Assembly (NCBI GenBank): GCA_031551725.1
Contig: JAVBNF010000059.1
Span: 1-47,761 of the forward strand
From: JAVBNF01 sp031551725
GTDB taxonomy: Bacteria > Bacteroidota > Bacteroidia > Bacteroidales > P3
Direction of reading: 5' to 3'
Length of the DNA: 47,761 nucleotides
Shown here: piece by piece, positions 16,044 through 24,967 of the stretch
Numbering within the stretch: the first letter of the stretch is position 1
How the letters are laid out: each line of letters starts with the position of its first letter
Made by a program: the position numbers and the translations under genes
Notes under the pieces: model-generated
Database searches by the model: none
Told to the model about the DNA's origin: nothing
Seen by the model: the letters and a program-made list of their open reading frames with translations, nothing else

Positions 16044-18668
16044 ATGATTAAAAAATTGTTCATTTTCTTCGCTCTTTTAATTGGGCTTTTGGGCTCGACT
16101 TTTGCCGGTGCACCGCAGGCAATCAAGTATCAAACGATTATTCGTGATAATAATGGTAGTGTTTATGCTTCTAAAAGCGGCATAAATATTAAAATTAGTA
16201 TTCTTCAAAATACGGCAGTCGGAACGGTTTTGTATAGCGAGTTGCATAGTAACTTGACTACAAATTCGTATGGGCTCATAAATTTGGAAATCGGACATGG
16301 TGCCCGTGTTTTTGGAACGTTTGACCAAATTAACTGGGGAGATGGTCCGCGTTTTGCGAAATTCGAACTTGAAATTGCCGGACAAACCAATGGTTATAGT
16401 GACATGGGAACAATTGAACTACTGTCGGTGCCCTATGCTTTATATGCGGAAACCAGCGGTAGTGGTGGCGGCGGCGGCGACGTTGGCGTAGATGGCTTGG
16501 ATGTGAACGATATTCCTAAATACGACCCTTACAATTCTATAGGGCCTGCTTTGGTAAAGTCTCCTCTTTCAGCAACATCAACAAATGAAGTTAAAGTTAA
16601 TAATGAGTATATGTTTCCTGCTACAAGAGGAACGGCCGGACAAGCGTTGATACTTAGCAATAATAGCGGTACGTTGAGGTGGGGCTATGTTTCTCGCGCT
16701 AAGACGGAAACACTTAGCAATAATGCCATTCCCAAGTGGAGAAAATCGGATACCTCTCTTGTAAATAGCGATCTTGATAATCCTGTTGATTCGATTATTG
16801 CGAAAAAAGATTTTTATGCTAAACAGCGTCTCATTATTGGCGATTATGTGATGCCCACAGCAAAAGGAGATTCCGGGCAATTCTTTATATTGGGAAATAA
16901 CGGAATTGTAAAATGGGATAGTTATAAACCCGGCTTGTGGAGTAAAGGAACGGATTTTAGTAGTGGTATCGGGAGAATTTATAATACAGATTCGGGCTTC
17001 GTCGGTGTTGGAACAGCAACTCCCGTCGCACCTATGCATATTCAGAACGGCTCTTTTTTAGCTACGGGTACGGGAGGAACGGATGCGTACGGAGCACTGC
17101 CCATGATAGGAGATGGAGCTCGTATGATGTGGTATGCCAATAAGGCTGCTTTTAGAGTTGGGGCTATATCCGGAAATTCTGACGCTTGGGATGATAATAA
17201 AATCGGTTACTTATCTATTGGCTTGGGAGAAAATACAGTGGCAAGTGCTGCCGGAAGTGTTGCAATAGGCTCTTCGGCAACGGCAAGTGCATCAAATTCC
17301 TATGCTATTGGCTCCGGTGCAGTTGTTGCACAGCAAAATTCTTTGGCTCTTGGTAAAAATGCGAAAGTGAATTCGGGAGGTGGATCTGGAAGCAATATGG
17401 CAATTGGTGATAATGTAATTGTCAACGGGTCTAGCGAATATTCTGTTGCCATCGGTGCTAACTCAACAGTGAATGGAAAAGGAAGCATAATTCTTGGGGC
17501 CGGAGCAGTGCCTTCATCAAGCAGTTCCGATAAGAGTGTTACTATTGGATATAATCTTGTTGACCAATCTGGAACTGCAGCAAATGTTGGCGTGGTATTA
17601 ATAGGTGCAGGGATGAGAACCGGTACTTTGTCAGATAGATCCGTGATTATTGGTTATGATCAAGACGTTACTTCAGCCGGAACGCAATCAGTGGCAATTG
17701 GATACAACAACACAACTCTGAAAAATAATAGTGTCACTATTGGATCCGGGAATGCCAGTAACCAAGCAACAAATATGGCACTTGGTTATAGCAATAGTTT
17801 AGCAGGTAATAATGGGAACAATAACGCGATAGGATCTGATAATTTTATTGATGATGGCGGAAAAAATATATTGTATGGCATCGAGAATAGGATTGAGCGA
17901 GGTTCCCAAAGTGTGTTGATTGGTCTTAATTCCAAAATTATCGCTCCCGCATTAACTAACTATCAAGGGAATATTGTTATTGGGCGTAGCGATACCGCTT
18001 ATGCAACAAACGGAGTACTTATCGGTCTTCAAAATGCTATTAAATCAGATTCTTCTGTGGCGATTGGCTATTATAATAAAATTAACGGAGCTCCCGGTAC
18101 TTATAAAAGAACTTTTGTTATCGGACGGGGAATTCAAACAGGACGCGGCGATATAACAATTATCGGACAAGGTGCAGGGTATTTGGATACCGACAACGAG
18201 TTGAACAATGCTTGTTTTGTTGTGACTGGAAATGCAACGGGCACGAAAAATGCCTTTTTTGTAAATAATAATGGAAGTGCCACCTTTAAAGGAACTGTCA
18301 CTGCCACGGTTGTTGCTCCTTCGGATATTCGTTTAAAAGAGAATATTCGTCCTTTAACGTTCAGTGCTCGAAAAATATTGGATTCACTCACGCCGGTACA
18401 GTACAACTATATTGCTTATCGCAATGCAAAAGGCGAAATTGATGATCAAATCGGTTTTATTGCTCAAGAAGTTCAACAATATTTTCCGGAATTGGTGAAA
18501 ACCGATTTAAATGGCTTTTTGTCGATGAACTATACCGGACTCATTCCCGTTCTATGGAAAATCAACCAAGAACAACAACATCAATTAGACGCTCAGCAAA
18601 CACAAATTGATGATTTGCAAAATCAAATTAATGAATTGAAACGCTTGTTCGAAAGCATTCAAAAGTAA
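16044..18668 (+). CDS. Large secreted YadA-head-like protein with S74 intramolecular chaperone
   Basis: The 874-aa protein has a signal peptide (cleaved near TFA-GA) and an N-terminal beta-rich region (~20-150). A Gly-rich linker follows, then (~390-690) repeated AIG/VAIG/ALG strands such as SVAIGSSATASASNSYAIGS, which resemble left-handed beta-roll heads of trimeric adhesins. From ~760 comes the peptidase S74/endosialidase-chaperone domain: SDIRLKENIRPL, with the autocleavage Ser, then IGFIAQEVQQYFPELV. A C-terminal coiled coil ends the chain. By analogy with phage tail fibres this domain trimerises and releases itself. I chose the ATG at 16044 over a TTG at 16035. It lacks a T9SS tail of its own. 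Confidence 0.85.
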   Translation: MIKKLFIFFALLIGLLGSTFAGAPQAIKYQTIIRDNNGSVYASKSGINIKISILQNTAVGTVLYSELHSNLTTNSYGLINLEIGHGARVFGTFDQINWGDGPRFAKFELEIAGQTNGYSDMGTIELLSVPYALYAETSGSGGGGGDVGVDGLDVNDIPKYDPYNSIGPALVKSPLSATSTNEVKVNNEYMFPATRGTAGQALILSNNSGTLRWGYVSRAKTETLSNNAIPKWRKSDTSLVNSDLDNPVDSIIAKKDFYAKQRLIIGDYVMPTAKGDSGQFFILGNNGIVKWDSYKPGLWSKGTDFSSGIGRIYNTDSGFVGVGTATPVAPMHIQNGSFLATGTGGTDAYGALPMIGDGARMMWYANKAAFRVGAISGNSDAWDDNKIGYLSIGLGENTVASAAGSVAIGSSATASASNSYAIGSGAVVAQQNSLALGKNAKVNSGGGSGSNMAIGDNVIVNGSSEYSVAIGANSTVNGKGSIILGAGAVPSSSSSDKSVTIGYNLVDQSGTAANVGVVLIGAGMRTGTLSDRSVIIGYDQDVTSAGTQSVAIGYNNTTLKNNSVTIGSGNASNQATNMALGYSNSLAGNNGNNNAIGSDNFIDDGGKNILYGIENRIERGSQSVLIGLNSKIIAPALTNYQGNIVIGRSDTAYATNGVLIGLQNAIKSDSSVAIGYYNKINGAPGTYKRTFVIGRGIQTGRGDITIIGQGAGYLDTDNELNNACFVVTGNATGTKNAFFVNNNGSATFKGTVTATVVAPSDIRLKENIRPLTFSARKILDSLTPVQYNYIAYRNAKGEIDDQIGFIAQEVQQYFPELVKTDLNGFLSMNYTGLIPVLWKINQEQQHQLDAQQTQIDDLQNQINELKRLFESIQK

Positions 18669-18674
18669 AAAAAT

Positions 18675-19340
18675 ATGGCTATCGAGTTAAAAGATTTGTC
18701 TGTTTATCAAAAAGATAAATTGATATTGTCGGATGTAAATGTAAGTATTCAACAAGGAGAATTTGTTTATCTGATTGGAAAAACCGGAACAGGAAAAAGT
18801 TCCCTGCTTCGTACGCTTTATGCCGACATTCCTGTTGGAGAAGGTATTGCCGTAGTGGCCGGTTTCGATTTAAATGATATGAAAGAAAAAGACGTTCCGT
18901 TTTTGCGTCGCAAACTCGGAATTGTTTTTCAAGATTTTCAGTTGTTGTCCGACCGCAATGTGCACGACAACCTGCTTTTTGTATTGCATGCAACCGGCTG
19001 GCACAACCAAGACGATATTGAAGCACGCATCCACGAAGTGCTTTCGAAAGTGGATTTGGAAGATAAGAAAGGCAGTATGCCCCACCAACTTTCCGGTGGC
19101 GAGCAACAACGTGTGGCCATTGCCCGTGCATTGCTCAATCATCCTGAAATTATTTTGGCCGACGAACCCACTGGGAACCTCGACCCCGACACCTCTGAAG
19201 ACATCTTAAAACTCTTAATTGAGATTAGCAAAAGCGGCTGTACTGTTCTGGTCGCTACGCACGATTTTATTATGATTAGTAAATTCCCGTCACGCATTCT
19301 TGTTTGCGACGGCGGAAAAGTATTTCATGAACAATTATAA
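18675..19340 (+). CDS. ftsE: FtsE-like ABC transporter ATPase
   Basis: Cytoplasmic ATPase that with FtsX couples septal ring assembly to peptidoglycan hydrolase activation. It has Walker A GKTGTGKSS (~34-42), Q-loop FQDFQLL, signature LSGGEQQRVAIARAL, Walker B ILADEP and TGNLD, and the H-loop ATHDF. The 221-aa size and the sequence around the Q-loop fit FtsE better than LolD or MacB. No ftsX is adjacent, which is common in this phylum. It starts 6 bases after the preceding surface protein gene. Confidence 0.85.
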   Translation: MAIELKDLSVYQKDKLILSDVNVSIQQGEFVYLIGKTGTGKSSLLRTLYADIPVGEGIAVVAGFDLNDMKEKDVPFLRRKLGIVFQDFQLLSDRNVHDNLLFVLHATGWHNQDDIEARIHEVLSKVDLEDKKGSMPHQLSGGEQQRVAIARALLNHPEIILADEPTGNLDPDTSEDILKLLIEISKSGCTVLVATHDFIMISKFPSRILVCDGGKVFHEQL

Positions 19341-19379
19341 ATTAATTGAGAGTGGAGAGTTGAGAACTGAGAATAACGT

Positions 19380-19428
19380 ATTCTCCATTCTCCATTCTCC
19401 ATTCTCCATTCTCCATTCTCCATTCTCC
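19380..19428. repeat. Seven tandem copies of ATTCTCC
   Basis: Seven exact 7-bp units end 10 bases before the GTG start of the glycosyltransferase gene. A perfect short hairpin (GAGAATA-ACG-TATTCTC, about 19370-19386) borders them. No stop interrupts the reading frame through the repeat, but no standard start codon lies upstream in frame, so copy number would change the 5' leader rather than the protein. Confidence 0.9.
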
Positions 19429-19438
19429 ATTCTTAGCC

Positions 19439-20323
19439 GTGTTAAGTATCCTCATTCCCATATATAACTACAACGTTGCTCCGTTGATTAATGAGTTGCA
19501 TAAACAATGTACGCTCGAAGAAATTCCGTTTGAAATTGTTCTGATGGACGATAGCTCTTTTTTGCCGGAGGCAAAAAGTAATATGGAGTTACAGCACTTG
19601 CCCTATGTGCGATTTTTCCAGCTTCCGCAAAATGTGGGACGTTCGAAAATTCGTAATATGCTTGTGCAAAAAGCAAGCTATCCTCACTTGTTGTTTCTGG
19701 ATTGTGATGTGGAAATTTCCGATTCTGCTTTTATCCGGCGTTATGTGCAGGTTTTGTCAAATCAAGTGGTATGCGGAGGCTTGGGTTATGCATCCAATTA
19801 TCTGGATGAATCCATGCGTTTGAGATGGATTTATGGAAAAAAACGCGAAGCTAAAGCGGCTCATATCCGCAGGCATCATCCTTATGATAATTTTGTTTCC
19901 GGTAATTTTCTAATTTCGAAAAGTGTTTTCTCGCAAATCTTGTTTAATGAAAAAATTCGTAAATATGGTCACGAAGACACATTGTTCGGAATCCAATTAC
20001 AAGAAAAGAATGTAGAGATTACACATATTGATAATGTCGTTTTGCATCAAGGATTGGAAAGCGCAGATATATTTATCCGGAAAACGGAAGATGCCATTTC
20101 CAATTTGAAAGAACTTTCACATAAAAAAGAATATGCAGTTATGCTTGAAAGACACGTGCGTCTATTACGTACATACAAACGTCTACAAATGCTACATCTG
20201 CATCATGCCGGAAAATTCGTATTTTACTTTTTCAGAAAATCCGTCAAGCGGAATTTAGAAGGCAAACATCCGAACTTATTCCTGTTCGATTTATATAAAC
20301 TCGGGTTTATTTGCAGTTGTTGA
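19439..20323 (+). CDS. Family 2 glycosyltransferase
   Basis: The 294-aa GT-A-fold enzyme probably acts on cell-surface polysaccharide. The N-terminus SILIPIYNYNV opens the nucleotide-binding strand, VLMDDSS gives the first Asp pair, and LLFLDCDVEIS carries the DxD metal site. An acidic acceptor motif, YGHEDTLFGI, is at ~180. It starts at GTG (19439); there is no nearby in-frame ATG. Its last 17 bases overlap the 3' end of the opposing glycosyltransferase gene. The repeat tract just upstream may tune expression. Confidence 0.87.
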   Translation: MLSILIPIYNYNVAPLINELHKQCTLEEIPFEIVLMDDSSFLPEAKSNMELQHLPYVRFFQLPQNVGRSKIRNMLVQKASYPHLLFLDCDVEISDSAFIRRYVQVLSNQVVCGGLGYASNYLDESMRLRWIYGKKREAKAAHIRRHHPYDNFVSGNFLISKSVFSQILFNEKIRKYGHEDTLFGIQLQEKNVEITHIDNVVLHQGLESADIFIRKTEDAISNLKELSHKKEYAVMLERHVRLLRTYKRLQMLHLHHAGKFVFYFFRKSVKRNLEGKHPNLFLFDLYKLGFICSC

Positions 20324-21422
20324 CCAACTCAAGTAAAATTTTCTTTTCATTGTCCCACGACAATATAGGTGCCGCAAGCATTTCATTCTTTTTATAGGTT
20401 TCCAAAGCATCCGGGTGACTCAATAGATCTTGGATGTAAGTTGCAATAGCCTCGGGTGTGATTTCGGGGAGCAATTTGCCTACATGATATAACTCTACAA
20501 TATTCCGCATTTCCGGTAAATCGGAAACCAAAACCGGAACGCCGCCATGGATGTAATCGAAAAGTTTGTTCGGAAGACAATACCGATAATTAAGATTTGT
20601 CGGTTTTTCTAAACTTAAGCCAATATCTGCACGGCACGTATAAGAGGATAGTTCGTCATACGGAATACGTCCCATGAAAAGCACACGGTCGGAAAGATTT
20701 TCGCGGACTACTTTTTCCTGCAAATTTTTATATTCATCACCGATACCTATTATAATGAGGTATGCATTTTCTAAAAATTGCATAGCTGAGATCGCTTCTT
20801 CCAGTCCGCGGTCCTTGTTCACGGCGCCTTGATATAAAAGAATTTTGCGAGTTTCGTTTTCAAGGAAATGAATGTTCGGATGTTTTTCGCAGTCCGACAT
20901 GAGCGGTAAATTTCTGATTACGTGAACTTGTACGCGGTATTTTTGTACGTAAATTCTAGCAATAGAATCGCAAACGGTAATTACATTTTTCAACTTCGGG
21001 AAAATCCATTCTTCTATACGCAGCCAAAATCGTTTTGCAAAAGTATTCTCGGCAAGCTCCGGTACTTCCGTGAAATATTCGTGACTGTCATATATAATAG
21101 GTATTCGTTTTATTTTCGAGATTAAAAAATTGGGAAGTAGTGTATCCAAATCGTTTGCATATAAAATATCCGCACGGTGAAATAAAAGATAAAAAAATAA
21201 GCGAAGATTGAATTCGGCATAAAACCAAATTTCCTTTTCGAACAACATACGCATGCGCCGGCACTTGTAATTTTGCTTTTTCAATGCACTGCTTGAGCGT
21301 TTGCGACGACCGATTACAATTACATCGTAATTTTCTTCGTGCAACGCTTCACATGTACGTGCTACCCGTTTGTCTGTTTCCAAATCGGAAGTAACGCTGA
21401 CAATAACTCTTTGTTTTTTCAT
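20307..21422 (-). CDS. Family 4-type glycosyltransferase
   Basis: The 371-aa GT-B-fold protein carries a first Rossmann half with RVIVSVTSDLETDKRVART and a C-terminal donor-binding half. The latter includes LLYQGAVNKDRGLEEAI, DIGLSLEKP and the Glu-containing LFDYIHGGVPVLVSDLPEM. This fits retaining transferases of exopolysaccharide or O-antigen assembly. I chose the ATG at 21422: it overlaps the upstream membrane protein's stop by 4 bases (ATGA), a sign of coupling. Donor and acceptor are unknown. Confidence 0.87.
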   Translation of the reverse strand: MKKQRVIVSVTSDLETDKRVARTCEALHEENYDVIVIGRRKRSSSALKKQNYKCRRMRMLFEKEIWFYAEFNLRLFFYLLFHRADILYANDLDTLLPNFLISKIKRIPIIYDSHEYFTEVPELAENTFAKRFWLRIEEWIFPKLKNVITVCDSIARIYVQKYRVQVHVIRNLPLMSDCEKHPNIHFLENETRKILLYQGAVNKDRGLEEAISAMQFLENAYLIIIGIGDEYKNLQEKVVRENLSDRVLFMGRIPYDELSSYTCRADIGLSLEKPTNLNYRYCLPNKLFDYIHGGVPVLVSDLPEMRNIVELYHVGKLLPEITPEAIATYIQDLLSHPDALETYKKNEMLAAPILSWDNEKKILLELVNNCK

Positions 21423-22876
21423 TGCAAATCCTTTCTTTGATATAGACACATCCAAACTCCGAAATTTTGATATTTGTACATGAAGTTATATTCTCGACAG
21501 ATGATGTTAAATGTTTCATCAGGCAGGTTAAAAACATTTGAAGTTAAAACATACTTGCTTTTTTCCGGATTGAATTCTTGAAAAGAACGATCATCATTTG
21601 AAACGTCCGTGTATTTAAATTCTGAATTTGCCGGGAAAAACGATGCGGTTTCTGCCATTGGAATGTCTTGTTCATCAATGAATTGTATCATTGCTGTACG
21701 CGTCGAAAAATAGGGCAGATGTGCCAGTGTGGAATCCCAGCCTTGCGAAATTCGGTCGGGGTATATCCAACTATTTCCTAAAAACAATAATCCGGCGAAA
21801 AGTAAAAAAATGTTCTTTGCTTTAGGAAAAGAAACATTTTGAAAAAGCATATAGGCAAATAAAATTTCGATACATATATATATAGGTATAAAATACCGAT
21901 GTCCGAAAGAATTTTTAAACGGCAAACAAACGACAGCAAACAAAAATGTAAAAGCTAAAATCAGCGAAAAGAGAATTTGAAAATTCAAATCGTTTTTTAT
22001 TTTTAAACGGTATTTATACATTAAATATAAAAGAGGAATAAAAATGAAAATCCGTCCGAAATCGACCATCCGCCATCCGAAAATTAAAATGTTTTTGGCA
22101 ACGTCAGTCGCAGTTGCAGTTTGCGAGAGCCCAGCCCATTGCGAATGTTCGTTTGCATAAACCCAACCTGCGGTTTGCATCCGGAACGTGATAAATGCAA
22201 TAACTAAAATTGTGGCGGGAATAATTGGAAAAAGATATTTAAAAAACAGATTTCCTTTAATGGATTTTCTATTTTTCCAAACAAAATTTAAAATGTATAA
22301 AGCTGCAATTGCTCCTCCCAATAACATTCCTCTTCGACTAATCATACACAAGACAAAAAGCGCACAGGAAAAATTCTTGTTTTGATTTCGCAACATCGAA
22401 TTCAAACTCCAAAGGGTGGTTAACATCAAAAAGAAATCGGCGCACACCAACGTTGCGTTCGATAAAACGGTCGGATCGCAAAAGACCAATAGCATTGCCA
22501 ATGCTGCTTGCTTAGCAGGCAAGAAATGATTTGCCAAACGATAGACTTGGAAAATTAAAAATGGAATAAAGAATGCGATTGCCAATTTTGCAGCCAACAT
22601 CGAGTGTCCGAAAATTTTCCAAACGGATGCAAAAAAAAGTGGTAAAAAAAACGGATCTCCATTATCAAATTCGATTGGATATACAAATTTTGAAAAATTA
22701 TTTTCGTAAAAAAAATGTGCAGGAATTGACAATGTTGTGATCGCATCCCAGAAAAATTGATTCGAAAATGATAAAATGAAAATCAGAAAAACAAAAATAC
22801 AAATACCTAGCACTACTTCAAATCGATGATTTGCGTAAGTGTTTCGAAGATTGAGTGAGATATTTTTTGCATTCAT
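21419..22876 (-). CDS. Polytopic GT-C-like membrane glycosyltransferase (family 39-like)
   Basis: The ~485-aa protein has roughly ten hydrophobic helices. An early periplasmic loop starts with FFWDAITTLSIPAHFFYENN, in the position where GT39/ArnT-like enzymes carry their catalytic acidic residue. A soluble tail follows (~390-485). Such proteins transfer sugars from polyprenyl phosphate to lipids or proteins on the periplasmic side. I chose the ATG at 22876 over one at 22909, which lies in the promoter. It is followed by, and overlaps, a GT4 gene. Confidence 0.75.
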   Translation of the reverse strand: MNAKNISLNLRNTYANHRFEVVLGICIFVFLIFILSFSNQFFWDAITTLSIPAHFFYENNFSKFVYPIEFDNGDPFFLPLFFASVWKIFGHSMLAAKLAIAFFIPFLIFQVYRLANHFLPAKQAALAMLLVFCDPTVLSNATLVCADFFLMLTTLWSLNSMLRNQNKNFSCALFVLCMISRRGMLLGGAIAALYILNFVWKNRKSIKGNLFFKYLFPIIPATILVIAFITFRMQTAGWVYANEHSQWAGLSQTATATDVAKNILIFGWRMVDFGRIFIFIPLLYLMYKYRLKIKNDLNFQILFSLILAFTFLFAVVCLPFKNSFGHRYFIPIYICIEILFAYMLFQNVSFPKAKNIFLLFAGLLFLGNSWIYPDRISQGWDSTLAHLPYFSTRTAMIQFIDEQDIPMAETASFFPANSEFKYTDVSNDDRSFQEFNPEKSKYVLTSNVFNLPDETFNIICREYNFMYKYQNFGVWMCLYQRKDLQ

Positions 22877-22896
22877 TTTTTCAAAAATTACAATTA

Positions 22897-22929
22897 CAAA
22901 GATACACATTTTTTGTTAAAGGTTTTCAA
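22897..22929 (-). promoter_or_regulatory. Promoter of the GT-C/GT4 pair
   Basis: TATCTTTG on the minus strand (22897-22904) lies 20 bases before the ATG at 22876. A TTG at 22927-22929, 22 bases further up, may be the -33 box. Confidence 0.55.
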
Positions 22930-22995
22930 CAATTTGCACTCGAAAATTGTGAATAAATATTTTCGCATATTAATATGTATTATCAAAAATATTTC

Positions 22996-23003
22996 TAATT
23001 TTG
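22996..23003 (+). promoter_or_regulatory. -7 element of the glycogen gene cluster
   Basis: TAATTTTG is 8 bases upstream of the ATG at 23012. No good -33 box is visible, so the exact start is uncertain. Confidence 0.45.
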
Positions 23004-23011
23004 TTATTGCT

Positions 23012-24967
23012 ATGAGTTACATCAATTTCAAAAAAGAAGAATTAGTGAATCTCGAGTTCTCTTTGAACCGCGAGATTTTACGTGCGAACAAAAGCGGATC
23101 GTATGCCTGCTTGACGCTTGCCGGATGTAATACGCGAAAATATCACGGACACCTGGTTTCACCACAACCTGCATTGGACGGAGAAAATCATGTGCTCTTA
23201 TCGGATATCGATGTAACCGTTATGCAAGACGGTGAAGAATTTAATTTAGGATTGCGCAAATATCCGAACAACACTTTTATCCCGAAAGGGCATAAATACA
23301 TGCGTGAATTTAGCTGCGCACCAAATCCGAAAACAGTGTACCGCGTCGGCAGCATCGTTTTGTCGAAAGAAATGTTGTATCTCGGAACAGCCGATCAACT
23401 CATCGTTAAATATACAATCGAAGAAGCAGCTCAACCGGTGAAATTGATGTTTAAACCTTTTTTGGCTTTCCGTCAAATTCATAAATTGAGCAAAGCAAAC
23501 AACGATGTTGAACGTGGATTTCAAAATATCGAAAACGGAATTAAATTAAGAATGTATTCCGGATATTCATATCTTCATATTCAATTTTCGAAAAAAACGG
23601 ATTATGTCCACTTGCCGGATTGGTATTATAATGTGGAATATCAAGCCGAGCTCGACCGTGGATATGATGGTCATGAAGACTTATATGTTCCCGGACATTT
23701 TGAAACTTCGCTTTCGCAAGGACAAAGTATTTATCTTTCCGCGAGTACCGAAGAAGTCGAAAATCCGAAAACCGAATTGAAAAAACAATTCGAACAGGAA
23801 ATGAAAACCAAAACGGCGCGAAGCAGCTACGAAAACTGTTTGAAAAATTCTGCCGGACAATTTATCGTTCGTCAAGGAAAGAAAACAGAAATCGTTGCCG
23901 GCTATCCGTGGTTCGGACGCTGGGGACGTGATACGTTTATCGCTTTGCCCGGACTTACGCTTTCGCTTGGCGATACGAAGACGTGCAAAGAAGTTATTGA
24001 TACCATGATTTCCGAATTGAATGGTCCGCTTTTTCCGAATATCGGAAGCGGCGACAATTCGGCTTATAACTCCATTGACGCTCCGATGTGGTTTTTCCGC
24101 GCTTTGCAGCAATATGCGGAAGCAACAGGAACACAAAAGAAAATCTGGAAGGAATATGGCGAAAAAATGCGCATGATTTTGGATGGCTACCGTTATGGAA
24201 CGCACTTCGATATCCATGCTCTTGACAACGGATTAATTTATGGCGGCGTGCATGGAAAAGCGCTTACATGGATGGATGCCGTTTACGGAGGAAAAGCATT
24301 TACGCCGCGCATCGGCCAACCTGTAGAAATTAATGCACTTTGGTACAATGCTGTTATGTTTAGTTTGGAAGTTGCCAAACTTGCAAAAGATAAAGAATTT
24401 GTTGAAAAATGGCAATCGTTTGCCGACCAAATTCCGCAAGCATTTGTAAATACGTTCTGGGATGATAACAGAGGTTATTTAGCCGATGTGGTGAATGGCG
24501 ATTACAAAGATTTCAGCATGCGTCCCAACCAGGTAATTGCAACAGCGCTTCCTTATATGTGTTTGTCAACGGAACAATGTGAGTCGGTATTAAAGCACGT
24601 GCGCCAAAGTTTGGTTACGCCGCGAGGTTTGCGTACATTGTCGCCAACAGACCCTGCTTATTGTCCGGTTTATGAAGGTAATCAAGAGCAACGCGACGGC
24701 GCTTATCACCAAGGTACTGTTTGGCCGTGGTTGTTAGGTCCTTTTGCAGAGGGATACTTAAAAGTGTACGGTAAACAAGGTGTTGATTTAATCGAAAAAT
24801 TATACAATGGTTTTGAAGAAACCATCACGGAATATTGTTTGGGCGCTATTGCAGAAATCTATGATGGCGACCCACCACATAAACCTAAAGGGGCAATTTC
24901 GCAAGCATGGAGCACCAGTGCATTGCTTCAGATGAAGGAATTAGTCGAAAAATATCGCAACGCATAG
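23012..24967 (+). CDS. Glycogen debranching enzyme (amylo-alpha-1,6-glucosidase type)
   Basis: The 651-aa protein has the N-terminal GDE domain (CLTLAGCNTRKYHGHLV, ~30-50) and a C-terminal (alpha/alpha)6 barrel. The barrel holds GYPWFGRWGRDTFIALPGL and SAYNSIDAPMWFF. The catalytic acids of the family lie in these segments and in the region of QRDGAYHQGTVWPWLLG. It hydrolyses alpha-1,6 branches during glycogen turnover. I chose the ATG at 23012; the longer frame from 22913 is promoter sequence. The next gene begins directly after its stop (TAG-ATG), so the three plus-strand genes form an operon. Confidence 0.92.
   Translation: MSYINFKKEELVNLEFSLNREILRANKSGSYACLTLAGCNTRKYHGHLVSPQPALDGENHVLLSDIDVTVMQDGEEFNLGLRKYPNNTFIPKGHKYMREFSCAPNPKTVYRVGSIVLSKEMLYLGTADQLIVKYTIEEAAQPVKLMFKPFLAFRQIHKLSKANNDVERGFQNIENGIKLRMYSGYSYLHIQFSKKTDYVHLPDWYYNVEYQAELDRGYDGHEDLYVPGHFETSLSQGQSIYLSASTEEVENPKTELKKQFEQEMKTKTARSSYENCLKNSAGQFIVRQGKKTEIVAGYPWFGRWGRDTFIALPGLTLSLGDTKTCKEVIDTMISELNGPLFPNIGSGDNSAYNSIDAPMWFFRALQQYAEATGTQKKIWKEYGEKMRMILDGYRYGTHFDIHALDNGLIYGGVHGKALTWMDAVYGGKAFTPRIGQPVEINALWYNAVMFSLEVAKLAKDKEFVEKWQSFADQIPQAFVNTFWDDNRGYLADVVNGDYKDFSMRPNQVIATALPYMCLSTEQCESVLKHVRQSLVTPRGLRTLSPTDPAYCPVYEGNQEQRDGAYHQGTVWPWLLGPFAEGYLKVYGKQGVDLIEKLYNGFEETITEYCLGAIAEIYDGDPPHKPKGAISQAWSTSALLQMKELVEKYRNA

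Noticed and set aside
18675..19340. LolD or MacB rather than FtsE
   Set aside because: No lolC/E or MacB-type permease is adjacent, and the Q-loop and overall sequence fit FtsE better; some uncertainty is kept in the confidence.
19380..19428. CRISPR or coding repeat
   Set aside because: Units are 7 bp without spacers and lie between a stop codon and a start codon; a simple tandem repeat explains it.
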